From contig CAZPYA010000007.1 in the NCBI GenBank assembly GCA_964590255.1, positions 1 through 64,000 on the forward strand: 64,000 nucleotides of DNA, in the 5' to 3' direction. Below the pieces are notes generated by a model. That model was not told the origin of the DNA, ran no database searches, and saw only the letters and a list, made by a program, of their open reading frames with translations. This stretch comes from JAKIYB01 sp964590255 (GTDB lineage: Bacteria; Armatimonadota; Hebobacteria; CAIYQO01). Shown one piece after another: positions 7,554 through 15,597 of the stretch. How positions within the stretch are numbered: position 1 is the first letter of the stretch; each line of letters begins with the position of its first letter. The position numbers were made by a program, and so were the translations under genes.

Positions 7554-7617
7554 CACCCGGGCACTTTTTTCCATCTTTTGCCCCTTGCGCAGGCTGGACA
7601 TCCGCTGCGTGTTACAC

Positions 7618-7623
7618 TATACT
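7618..7623 (+). promoter_or_regulatory. -10 element upstream of the Nudix gene
   Basis: TATACT (with an overlapping TACACT at 7613-7618) lies 8 bases before an ATG at 7632 that opens a 15-codon frame overlapping the Nudix start at 7673. Confidence 0.45.
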
Positions 7624-7672
7624 TAGCGCAAATGACAGCGCGGTGGCGTGGGGAAGTGCGGGTTACGGCATC

Positions 7673-8110
7673 ATGGTGAAGGAGCAGTCAGCCGGGGCGG
7701 TGGTCTATCGCATTACCGAGGATGGCAGTTACCGCTTTCTGCTGCTGCAGCCGGCGCCGGGCAAACCCTGGGGCTTTCCCAAGGGGAAGTTGGACGCCGG
7801 CGAGACGGTGGAGCAGGCGGCGTTGCGAGAGATCGCCGAAGAGACGGGGCTGACCGCCATTGCCGTGGACCCCGACTTCCGCTACGCCATTCACTATCTC
7901 TTCCGCCGCGGCCGCACGCTGGTGGAAAAGGACGTAACCTATTTCCTCGCCCGCACGGATTCCAGCGCCGTGCACCTCTCTCACGAGCACGTCGCTTACC
8001 GCTGGGCCACGCTGCCGGACAGCCTGGATCTGGTGATTTTCGAAAACGCCCGCGAAACGCTGCGCCGCGCCAACGTCCACCTGACGGGCCAGCCCGACAC
8101 CGACGAGTAA
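7673..8110 (+). CDS. Nudix hydrolase, Ap4A-hydrolase-like
   Basis: The product is 145 residues from the ATG at 7673 (MVKEQSAGAVVYR), the typical beginning of bacterial diadenosine-polyphosphate Nudix enzymes; a GTG at 7643 in the same frame is the alternative. The Nudix box is complete: Gly38, Glu44, Arg52-Glu53 and Glu56-Glu57 in GX5EX7REUXEEXGU. The WGFPKGKLDAGE context favours bis(5'-nucleosyl)-tetraphosphate hydrolysis over MutT activity. It appears monocistronic. No good Shine-Dalgarno sequence is seen. Substrate is inferred from family resemblance only. Confidence 0.82.
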   Translation: MVKEQSAGAVVYRITEDGSYRFLLLQPAPGKPWGFPKGKLDAGETVEQAALREIAEETGLTAIAVDPDFRYAIHYLFRRGRTLVEKDVTYFLARTDSSAVHLSHEHVAYRWATLPDSLDLVIFENARETLRRANVHLTGQPDTDE

Positions 8111-8442
8111 CGCGCGTGGTTGTTGTGCCGGCGCTGTGGGCGGGTAAATGGTGACAGCGATTGCCTGCTCGTGAGCCCCTCTGACGCATTCCGCGTACGA
8201 GGATGACGGTCAGTTGATGCGTGAGACCGTCGCCGTCCTCCCCCACCCGTCTTACGCCTCGTCGCATGTTCAAAGCGCACAACCTGTCGGTTTTGGAAAC
8301 ATTTTGGAAACATTTGAACAGTATTCTCGTTGCGGACGATTGTCATGTCCGGCAGGGTTCGGCGTGGGTCAGCGCCGCAGTGCCGGTTGAACAGCGTCCG
8401 CGGTCTCCCGACGAGGGCCAGGACAGCCCGACGCAGCAGCAC
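8111..8442. other. intergenic region, no gene seen
   Basis: About 330 bases. It contains two tandem TTTTGGAAACA units followed by a degenerate third (about 8290-8318). The open frames on both strands lack coding signals. Confidence 0.5.
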
Positions 8443-8470
8443 TTGACGCATCTGTCTCAAAAATGATAAT
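8443..8470 (+). promoter_or_regulatory. promoter of the hdrBC-glt operon
   Basis: TTGACG (8443-8448), 16-base spacer, GATAAT (8465-8470). It lies about 50 bases upstream of the HdrBC fusion start, leaving room for the AGGGAG site near 8508. Confidence 0.55.
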
Positions 8471-8523
8471 ATTAGTCGCATTACAAATCGGGCGTTCGCC
8501 TCGATGAGGGAGCGAGACACAAT

Positions 8524-9843
8524 ATGGCGCGATACGGCTATTTCTGGGGATGTTATATCCCCAGTCGCATGCCTCATATAGAAAAAGCGATGCGCGCGGC
8601 CTTTGCCGGGCTGGGCATTGCCGCGCAGGATCTCGAGGGGTTGAGCTGCTGCCCCGAGAAGTCCATGATCAAGAACGCCGACCACGACCTGTGGCTGACG
8701 ATGGCGGCGCGCAACCTCGACATCGCGGAAGACGCCGATGTCACCCTCGTCACCCCCTGCACCGGCTGCTACGGCACGCTGAAGGGCGCCAACCACGAGC
8801 TGGCCGCCCACCCCGAGAAGCTGAAACTGGTGAACGAGCGCCTGGCGCGCGTCGGCCGCCATTATTCCGGCCAGACCCCGGTGAAGCACGTGCTGGAAGT
8901 GCTGTGGGACGATTTCGGCGCGCAAACGCTGCGCCAGCGCATCACCCACCCGCTGACCGGGATGCGCGTGGCGGTACACAACGGCTGCCACCTGATGCGC
9001 CCGAGCAAAGAGCTGGCTTTCGACGACCCCTTCGCGCCGCGCAAATACGACATTCTGGTCGAGGCGCTGGGCGCCACCTCGGTGGATTACAACACCAAGC
9101 TGCTGTGTTGCGGCGGCCTGCTGGCGCGCGCCGACGAGCAGGAGCAAGCCGAGCAGATGTGCCGGATGAAGCTCTCCGAGCTATCGAAGCTTGGCGTCGA
9201 TTGCCTCACCACCACCTGCCCGTCCTGCACCATGCAGTATGAATATCAGCAGGCGAACCTGGCGCGCGGCGGCGAAATCTACGACGTGCCGGTGCTCTCC
9301 TTCATGGAGCTGCTAGGCCTAGCGCTGGGCATCACGCCGGACGAGTTGGGCATCGCCGCGCACCGCGTGAGCACCGACAACTTCTTCGCCCGCTGGCAGT
9401 CGCTGCGCGAGGCGCAGGACGCGCTGGCCCCATATTTCAACCTGAAGGCGTTGAACGGCTGTGCCGAATGCAACGGCTGCCGCAACGATTGCCCGGTGAA
9501 CCTGGGCGACCCCACCTGGGTGCCGAACGAGATCATCCGCCGCATCGCCACCGGCGATCTGGACGGCGTCATCGCCGACATGGCGGTCTGGAAATGCCAC
9601 GAATGCTATGCGTGCAACGATAAATGCTGCCAGACCTACTCGATGCTGGACATCTTCCGCACCGTAAAGCGCATTTCGGTGGAGCGCGGCGTGGTGCCGG
9701 GGGGCGTCGCGGACGGCATCGCCACCGTGAGCAGCACCGGGACGATGATCGCCACCTCGGAAGCCGCGCGCAAACGCCTGAAGCTGCCGTCGGTGCCGAA
9801 ATCAGGCGCGGACGAGGTGGCGGCGCTGCTCGACGAGAAATGA
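8524..9843 (+). CDS. HdrB-HdrC fusion iron-sulfur protein
   Basis: The product is 439 residues. Two complete CCG motifs are present with exact family spacing: Cys10, Cys42-43, Cys79/82 (CX31CCX35CXXC) and Cys155, Cys195-196, Cys232/235 (CX39CCX35CXXC). In HdrB of heterodisulfide reductase these bind unusual non-cubane [4Fe-4S] clusters. Residues about 310-370 form an HdrC-like ferredoxin domain with C313xxC316xxC319xxxC323 and C358xxC361xxC364xxxC368. No HdrA is nearby. It starts an operon whose next three genes are glutamate synthase modules, 39 bases on, so it probably handles electrons for that enzyme. The partner is inferred from context. Confidence 0.85.
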   Translation: MARYGYFWGCYIPSRMPHIEKAMRAAFAGLGIAAQDLEGLSCCPEKSMIKNADHDLWLTMAARNLDIAEDADVTLVTPCTGCYGTLKGANHELAAHPEKLKLVNERLARVGRHYSGQTPVKHVLEVLWDDFGAQTLRQRITHPLTGMRVAVHNGCHLMRPSKELAFDDPFAPRKYDILVEALGATSVDYNTKLLCCGGLLARADEQEQAEQMCRMKLSELSKLGVDCLTTTCPSCTMQYEYQQANLARGGEIYDVPVLSFMELLGLALGITPDELGIAAHRVSTDNFFARWQSLREAQDALAPYFNLKALNGCAECNGCRNDCPVNLGDPTWVPNEIIRRIATGDLDGVIADMAVWKCHECYACNDKCCQTYSMLDIFRTVKRISVERGVVPGGVADGIATVSSTGTMIATSEAARKRLKLPSVPKSGADEVAALLDEK

Positions 9844-9882
9844 TGCGCCCCACACGATCCCCGGGGCAGGGAGACTTTGACC

Positions 9883-11070
9883 ATGCATGGGCACACACCC
9901 TTTGATCTGACACAACGGAATCTGTCCGGCTGCGGCCTGAGCGCGATGATGAGCCGTCGCGGCAACCTGATGAACGGCGAATCGATCATCCGTTCCATCG
10001 GGCTGCTGCAGGAGCGCGGCAACGGCCTGGGTGGCGGCTTCGCGGTGTATGGCTGCTACCCGCACTACGCCGACGAGTTCGCCTTCCACCTGATGTACTA
10101 CACCAGCCGCGCGCAGGAAGAGACCGAGCGCTATCTGGACGAGCACTTCGAGCTGGTGCATGAGGAGCACATCCCCACCCGGCCAACGGAGGGCGTGGAC
10201 CCGTCCACCGCGCCGGCGCTGCGCCGCTACTTTCTGCATCCGAAGCCGCTGAAACTGGCCGAGTCGATGTTCCCCACCCCGGAGGACTACGTGCTGCGCG
10301 CGGTGATGGACATCAACGTGCGCATCGAGGACGCCTACGTTTTCAGCTCCGGCAAAAACATGGGCGCGTTCAAGGCAGTGGGCTCGGCCTACCAGGTGGG
10401 CGCCTTCTACCGGTTGGACGAGTACCAGGGGTACATCTGGATCTCCCACGACCGCTTCCCGACAAACACGCCGGGCTGGTGGGGCGGCGCGCACCCCTTC
10501 ACCATGCTGGACTTCGCGGTGGTACACAACGGCGAAATCTCCTCCTACGGCATCAACAAACGCTACCTGGAGCAGTTCGGCTACCAGTGCACGCTGCGCA
10601 CCGACACTGAGGTGATGGCCTATCTCCTCGACCTGCTGCTGCGCCGGCACAAGCTGCCGCTGGACGTGGCCTGCACGGTAATGGCCGCGCCGTTCTGGAC
10701 CGACATCGACGCGCTGGCGGCAAACAACCCGGCGAAAGCCGAGCTGTACCGCACCCTGCGCATGGTCTACGGCGGCGCGCTGGTCAACGGCCCGTTCGCC
10801 ATCGTCTTCGGCCATCGCCGCGGCATGGTGGGGCTGAATGACCGCATCAAGCTGCGCCCGCTGGTGGCGGCGGAGAAGGACGACTGGGTGATGCTCTCCA
10901 GCGAAGAGTCCGGCATATTGGAAATGTGCGAGAAGCCGGACCGCATCTGGGCGCCGCGCGGCGGCGAGCCGACCATCGTCGACCTGGACGCGGACGTCTT
11001 CCCGGAGATTCCATCCGGCATAACCCGCGCCGATTTCGGCCCGCTCACGTCCGTCGAGCTCAGCCGGTAG
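9883..11070 (+). CDS. gltB1: glutamate synthase glutaminase subunit (class II amidotransferase domain)
   Basis: The product is 395 residues from the ATG at 9883; an in-frame TTG at 9877 is possible. It is a free-standing class II glutamine amidotransferase domain as in archaeal-type split glutamate synthases. It releases ammonia from glutamine using an N-terminal Cys nucleophile, here in GCGLSAMMSRRG (Cys17), so a 16-residue propeptide must be removed. The motifs SHDRFPTNTPGWWGGAHPF and VVHNGEISSYG are the expected Arg-Phe, His-Pro-Phe and Asn-Gly-Glu sites. A GGGAG site precedes the start. It is followed by the synthase subunit 65 bases on. Confidence 0.88.
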   Translation: MHGHTPFDLTQRNLSGCGLSAMMSRRGNLMNGESIIRSIGLLQERGNGLGGGFAVYGCYPHYADEFAFHLMYYTSRAQEETERYLDEHFELVHEEHIPTRPTEGVDPSTAPALRRYFLHPKPLKLAESMFPTPEDYVLRAVMDINVRIEDAYVFSSGKNMGAFKAVGSAYQVGAFYRLDEYQGYIWISHDRFPTNTPGWWGGAHPFTMLDFAVVHNGEISSYGINKRYLEQFGYQCTLRTDTEVMAYLLDLLLRRHKLPLDVACTVMAAPFWTDIDALAANNPAKAELYRTLRMVYGGALVNGPFAIVFGHRRGMVGLNDRIKLRPLVAAEKDDWVMLSSEESGILEMCEKPDRIWAPRGGEPTIVDLDADVFPEIPSGITRADFGPLTSVELSR

Positions 11071-11135
11071 CACCACCTACCCGCCGCCCCCTCCCTACGC
11101 GGGAAGGGGATGGTAGATATAGTTGAGGAAACAGA

Positions 11136-12650
11136 ATGACAACCAGCTTCATCCCGCCAGAATACCGCTGGACCAATGATAACGATGCCTGCTGTCGCTG
11201 CAAGCGCTGCATCAAGCAGTGCGGCTGGGGCGCGCTGCGCTGGGAAAACCGCGTGGTGCCCGACCAGAACAAATGCGTGGGCTGCCATCGCTGCGAGGTC
11301 TTCTGCCCGGAGAACTGCATCACCGTACTGCCGAACCCGACGTATTATCGCCCGAACGCCAACTGGACGGTGCGCCACCGCAAGAACGTCTACCGGCAGG
11401 CGGAATCCGGCGGCGTGCTGCTCACCGGCATGGGCGCTGACCAGGACTTCCCGGTGCTCTTCGACAACCTCTTCCTCGACGCATGCCAGGTGACGAACCC
11501 GTCCATCGACCCGCTGCGCGAGCCGATGGAGCTGCGCACCTACCTGGGCCGCAAACCGGAGCAGGTGGAAGTGGATGTCGACCCGACCGGCCGCGTGTCG
11601 CTGAAAACGCAGGTCGGGCCAAACTACCAGCTTGCCTTCCCTATCATCTTCGCGCCGATGTCCTACGGCTCCATCTCGCTCACCGCGCAGAAGAGCCTGG
11701 CGATGGCGGCGGAGAAGCTGGGCATCCTGTGGAACACCGGCGAAGGCGGCCTGCACGAAGAGGTAAAGCCGTATTCACACTGCGCCATCGTGCAGTGCGC
11801 CTCCGGCCGCTTCGGCGTGAACGTGGAGTATCTGAACTCAGGCGCCGCCATCGAGATCAAAATCGGCCAGGGCGCCAAGCCGGGCATCGGCGGGCACCTG
11901 CCGGGCGAAAAGGTGACGGCGGACGTCTCCACCACGCGCATGATCCCCATCGGCTCGGACGCCATTTCGCCGGCGCCGCAGCACGACATCTATTCCATTG
12001 AGGACCTGCGCCAGCTCATCTACGCGCTGAAGGAAGCCGTCGACTACAAAAAGCCGGTGGGCGTGAAGATCGCCGCAGTGCATAACGTGGCGGCCATCGC
12101 CAGCGGCATTGTGCGTGCCGGCGCCGACTACATTTATCTGGACGGCGTGCGCGGCGGCACCGGCGCGGCGCCGAGCGTGATCCGCGACAACCTGGGCATC
12201 CCCACCGAAATCGCCATCGCGGCGGTGGACCAGCGGCTGCGCGAAGAGGGCATTCGCAACCAGGCGAGCATCATCGCCGCCGGCTCCATCCGCTCCAGCG
12301 CCGACCTGGCGAAGGCCATCGCGCTGGGCGCGGACGTGTGCGCCATTGGCACCGGCGCGCTACTCAGCCTGGGCTGCACGCTGTGCCAGAAGTGCTACAC
12401 CGGTCGCTGCTCGTGGGGCATCACCACGCAGGATCCGGAGTTGACCCGGCGCATCGACCCGGTGTGGGGCGCCGAGCGCGTGGCGAACCTGGTGCATGCC
12501 TGGGCTGCCGAGCTGGAAGAGATGCTGGGCGCCATGGGCGTGAACGCGGTGGAGTCGCTGCGCGGCAGCCGCGAGCGCCTGCGCGCCGTGGGACTGGATA
12601 ATGAGACGCTGGAGATTCTCGGCGTGAAGCCGGCCGGGGTAGGCGCGTAA
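11136..12650 (+). CDS. gltB2: glutamate synthase FMN subunit with N-terminal ferredoxin domain
   Basis: The product is 504 residues. Residues about 10-65 carry two [4Fe-4S] motifs (CCRCKRCIKQC and CVGCHRCEVFC), then an FMN-binding TIM-barrel synthase domain (GQGAKPGIGGHLPGEK). Near the end, CTLCQKCYTGRC keeps the CX5CX4C pattern of the [3Fe-4S] site of glutamate synthases, followed by GITTQDPE. It makes glutamate from 2-oxoglutarate and ammonia. No NADPH-dependent GltD subunit is encoded nearby, so ferredoxin or the HdrBC protein is the likely electron donor. Confidence 0.9.
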   Translation: MTTSFIPPEYRWTNDNDACCRCKRCIKQCGWGALRWENRVVPDQNKCVGCHRCEVFCPENCITVLPNPTYYRPNANWTVRHRKNVYRQAESGGVLLTGMGADQDFPVLFDNLFLDACQVTNPSIDPLREPMELRTYLGRKPEQVEVDVDPTGRVSLKTQVGPNYQLAFPIIFAPMSYGSISLTAQKSLAMAAEKLGILWNTGEGGLHEEVKPYSHCAIVQCASGRFGVNVEYLNSGAAIEIKIGQGAKPGIGGHLPGEKVTADVSTTRMIPIGSDAISPAPQHDIYSIEDLRQLIYALKEAVDYKKPVGVKIAAVHNVAAIASGIVRAGADYIYLDGVRGGTGAAPSVIRDNLGIPTEIAIAAVDQRLREEGIRNQASIIAAGSIRSSADLAKAIALGADVCAIGTGALLSLGCTLCQKCYTGRCSWGITTQDPELTRRIDPVWGAERVANLVHAWAAELEEMLGAMGVNAVESLRGSRERLRAVGLDNETLEILGVKPAGVGA

Positions 12651-12684
12651 ACACCGCGGCAGTGACAACACAGAGGGTATTCGC

Positions 12685-13497
12685 ATGACGACAACCGAGC
12701 AAGTGGAGGCCGACCAGCAGGGCGTGGTGATCGACGCCACGGCGATGCACTACCGCGACCTGAACCGGCGCGTGCGCGAACTGGTGGCGGCGGGCGAAAC
12801 ACGCCTGACGCTGCAGGGCATACGCGGCCAGCGCTACATCGGCGATGGGTTGAAGGGTAAAAACGTCAAAATTACCATCCACGGCGTGCCCGGCGGCGAC
12901 CTGGCGGCGTTCATGGACGGTCCCACCCTGGAAGTGTTCGGCAACGGGCAGGACGCCGTGGGCAACACGATGAACGACGGCCGCGTGATCATCCACGGGA
13001 ACGCCGGCGACGCGCTGGGCTACGGCATGCGCGGCGGCGACCTTTTCGTGCGCGGCAGCGCCGGGTACCGTGTGGGCATCCACATGAAGGCATTCAAAAC
13101 GCAGGTGCCGGCGCTCATCATCTCGACGGCCACCGGCATCATCGTCACACGCNNNNNNNNNNGCGTGGGCGATTTCTTCGGCGAATACATGGCCGGCGGG
13201 CTGCTGGTGGTGCTGGGGCTGGATCGTCAACCGACCCATCGGTTAGTGGGTGACTACCTGGCCTCCGGCATTCACGGCGGCGAAATCTTCCTCCGCACCA
13301 CGCCGGACATGCTGCCGAAGGCGAAATACCTGACCATCGAAGCGGTGAGCGGCGACGCGCTGAAGTCGCTGGCACCGCGCCTGAAAACCTTCGCGGCGGC
13401 CTTCAACCTGGACGCCGACGAGTTGCTCGCCGGGCCGTTCACGCGGCTGACGCCAATCTCGCACCGCCCGTTTGCGGCGAAATACGCGCCGGCCTAA
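12685..13497 (+). CDS. gltB3: glutamate synthase GXGXG subunit (contains assembly gap)
   Basis: The product is about 270 residues with a 10-base N run at 13153-13162. The repeated G-x-G-D...G-x-G beta-helix signature (GNGQDAVGNTMNDG, GNAGDALGYGMRGGD, VGDFFGEYMAGG) matches the C-terminal GXGXG domain of glutamate synthase, which structurally supports the ammonia channel. A GAGGG site precedes the ATG. The frame is the same on both sides of the gap, but the true number of missing bases is unknown. It ends the operon; a hairpin follows. Confidence 0.86.
   Translation: MTTTEQVEADQQGVVIDATAMHYRDLNRRVRELVAAGETRLTLQGIRGQRYIGDGLKGKNVKITIHGVPGGDLAAFMDGPTLEVFGNGQDAVGNTMNDGRVIIHGNAGDALGYGMRGGDLFVRGSAGYRVGIHMKAFKTQVPALIISTATGIIVTRXXXXVGDFFGEYMAGGLLVVLGLDRQPTHRLVGDYLASGIHGGEIFLRTTPDMLPKAKYLTIEAVSGDALKSLAPRLKTFAAAFNLDADELLAGPFTRLTPISHRPFAAKYAPA
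13153..13162. other. assembly gap (10 N)
   Basis: Ten unknown bases inside the GXGXG gene, consistent with a scaffold join of arbitrary or estimated length. Confidence 0.98.
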
Positions 13498-13521
13498 GGC
13501 TGCGACCATACGTCAACACCC

Positions 13522-13551
13522 CCACAGGGTCGGCACTTGCCGACCCTGTGG
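13522..13551 (+). terminator. hairpin ending the glt operon
   Basis: A 13-bp perfect stem (13522-13534 with 13539-13551) and a 4-base loop begin 25 bases after the last glt stop codon. The T-tract is weak, so termination may be partial or Rho-assisted. Confidence 0.65.
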
Positions 13552-13622
13552 CGTTCACGGTTTAAGAATCACGGTAATTGTGCGATAATATTGACGGCGG
13601 TCCTTCGGTCACCGCTTGCGAT

Positions 13623-15170
13623 ATGTCTTATTCCGGATTGGATGAGGGAGTCCCGGTGGCTGTGCCCGCGCGCTGGCAACCCGCTTTGGTCGTCACCCTG
13701 GTCTTCGGCATCGGCGTGGCCATCGCGCTGTCGCTGTCGAAGGTAGGCGTGCTCGCGCCTCTTGGCGCCACCCTCATCGCCGCGCTCATCGCGCTGGCGT
13801 GGATTCTCCCGCACATCCGCTTCTTTACCCAGCGGCGCGACCGCTGGGCGTGGGGCTTAATCGCACTGAGCATGTTCGCGCTGCTGACGGCGGCGACGCT
13901 GCTGGCGGTGTCCGTGCTGCGCACGTCCGACGCATCGCTCGCGCATACGCTCAACATCACCAGCCAGGCCATCTTCCTCCTCAGTTACGTATTGCTCTGG
14001 CTGGGCATTCTCAGCCGCTCGGGGCCGTTCCCCCGCGATACCGTCAGCAAGCTGGTATCGCTCTGTGATGTCTTTGTGGCGATGGGCGCGGCGGTGATCC
14101 TCACCAGCGACGCCGTGCTGCCCGCTTCCGCCGAGCTGATCCTGGGCATCCCCCATCTCACCGCCACTCGCCTGGCGATGGGCACGCTCATTTGTCTCAT
14201 TGTGCTGATGCACCGCGCGGTGCCGCGCCCGCTGCAGAGCCCCCGCGCGCTGCTGGGCTTGAGCATCGGCCTGCTCATCGCCAAGGACGTGGGGCTGGGC
14301 GCCTGCCTCTTCTCCAGCCTGTCGTCCGACGCCCCGCTCATCGCCAGCCTGGGGCCCATCGGTATCATGCTCTTCGGCGTGACGGCGCGCTGGGAAGCCG
14401 CGGTGGACCATCGCCTGTCGCAACCCGACCGCGAAATCGACCCGCTGCCGTCGCTGGCAGGCATGCTGGTGCCGACGGTGATGGTGGTGGCGGCGATGTT
14501 CGTCGCCGCGCAGAACGGCTCGAAATCCATATTGCTGAGCATGACGCTGCTGATCCTGCTGGTGATGGCCCGCCAGATCGTGACTTTCGAGAAGGACCGG
14601 CGGCATTACCAGGAGTTGCAGGAACTGTATGAAATAACCGCGTATGAAGCGACCACCGACCCGCTGACCGGGTTGGCCAACCAGCGGCATTTCCGCGATC
14701 GGCTGGATATTGAGCTGCGCCGCGCCCGCCGCTACCGGCGCACGCTGGCGCTGATCTTTTGCGATCTGGACCACTTCAAATCGATCAACGACTCGTATGG
14801 GCACCACATCGGCGACGTGGCCCTGAAAATGGTCGCCACCTGCATCACCCGCATCGCGCGGGACACCGACCTGGTAGTGCGCTACGGCGGCGAGGAATTC
14901 GTGGTGATGCTGCCAGAAACGAGCCTGGAACAGGCGGAAGTGATGGCCGAGCGCCTGCGCCGCGCCATCGAGCTAGTGCAGATTCCCCTGCCGCAGGGGG
15001 GCGTGAAGCGCATCACCATGAGCTTCGGCGTCGCCGCCTTCCCGGTGACCGCCGAGACGCCAGAAGACCTGCTCACTTGCGCCGACGCCGCCATGTACCA
15101 CGCCAAAGCGCTGGGCCGCAACCGGGTGATGGTAGCGGTGGGGCCGGAAGAGTCGGCGTCGGTGCATTAA
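13623..15170 (+). CDS. membrane-bound diguanylate cyclase (GGDEF)
   Basis: The product is about 515 residues from ATG 13623; GTG codons at 13656 or 13662 after GAGGGAG are alternatives. The N-terminal 320 residues form eight or nine hydrophobic helices, an uncharacterised membrane sensor. A GGDEF domain occupies about 343-510 with DPLTGLANQRHFRDRL, FCDLDHFKSIND, the active site RYGGEEF (GGEEF 422-426) and an intact inhibitory I-site RDTD (413-416) five residues before it. It should make cyclic-di-GMP with product inhibition. A GATAAT box lies near 13583. The VOC gene follows after 2 bases. Confidence 0.86.
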   Translation: MSYSGLDEGVPVAVPARWQPALVVTLVFGIGVAIALSLSKVGVLAPLGATLIAALIALAWILPHIRFFTQRRDRWAWGLIALSMFALLTAATLLAVSVLRTSDASLAHTLNITSQAIFLLSYVLLWLGILSRSGPFPRDTVSKLVSLCDVFVAMGAAVILTSDAVLPASAELILGIPHLTATRLAMGTLICLIVLMHRAVPRPLQSPRALLGLSIGLLIAKDVGLGACLFSSLSSDAPLIASLGPIGIMLFGVTARWEAAVDHRLSQPDREIDPLPSLAGMLVPTVMVVAAMFVAAQNGSKSILLSMTLLILLVMARQIVTFEKDRRHYQELQELYEITAYEATTDPLTGLANQRHFRDRLDIELRRARRYRRTLALIFCDLDHFKSINDSYGHHIGDVALKMVATCITRIARDTDLVVRYGGEEFVVMLPETSLEQAEVMAERLRRAIELVQIPLPQGGVKRITMSFGVAAFPVTAETPEDLLTCADAAMYHAKALGRNRVMVAVGPEESASVH

Positions 15171-15172
15171 CC

Positions 15173-15547
15173 ATGATCCCCCTCCTCCGCCTGAACGCGA
15201 TGAACCTGAAGGTGCGCGACATGGACGCCTCGCTGGCGTGGTATCGCCGGCACTTCGGCTTCGCGCCGCGATATGCCGTCGAAGGCGGCCTCGTCATCGC
15301 CGTGCATGGCATCGAGCTGATCCTGTCGCCGCACGACGACTCGACAGCGCCGTTGGCCGACCCACGCACCTGCCGCTGCATCCACACGCTGGGCTTCGAG
15401 GTCGCCGAGGACGCCTTCGCGGCGGCGAAGGCCGCATTTGCCGGCGAAGAGATGGTCGAGTTCGACCAACCGGAGTTCGCTAGCTTCATCGTGAGCGACC
15501 CGGACGGGTACTGCGTGGAGATCGCGTATAATAAACTCCTGCACTAA
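15173..15547 (+). CDS. glyoxalase/VOC superfamily protein
   Basis: The product is 124 residues starting at the ATG 2 bases after the diguanylate cyclase stop, so the two are probably co-transcribed. The pattern LRLNAMNLKVRDMDASLAWY at the start and SDPDGYCVEIAYN at the end are the paired beta-alpha-beta modules of the vicinal oxygen chelate fold, including a Glu metal ligand (VEIAYN). The substrate cannot be predicted: the superfamily includes glyoxalase I, dioxygenases and antibiotic-binding proteins. Confidence 0.8.
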   Translation: MIPLLRLNAMNLKVRDMDASLAWYRRHFGFAPRYAVEGGLVIAVHGIELILSPHDDSTAPLADPRTCRCIHTLGFEVAEDAFAAAKAAFAGEEMVEFDQPEFASFIVSDPDGYCVEIAYNKLLH

Positions 15548-15584
15548 CACCCGCCCCACCCTATGCAATTCACCGCATCCCCTG

Positions 15585-15597
15585 TATCATATGCCCC
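15585..15597 (+). promoter_or_regulatory. leaderless promoter of the MFS gene
   Basis: TATCAT (15585-15590) then 7 bases before the GTG start at 15598, so transcription should begin at or within a base or two of the start codon. Confidence 0.55.

Noticed and set aside
7996..9147. 383-codon minus-strand frame
   Set aside because: It is antisense to the HdrBC fusion, whose exact CCG motif spacing proves the plus-strand reading; no ribosome binding site or family resemblance.
13857..14807. 316-codon minus-strand frame over the diguanylate cyclase
   Set aside because: His/Gln/Arg-rich shadow composition, opposite to the GGDEF coding strand.
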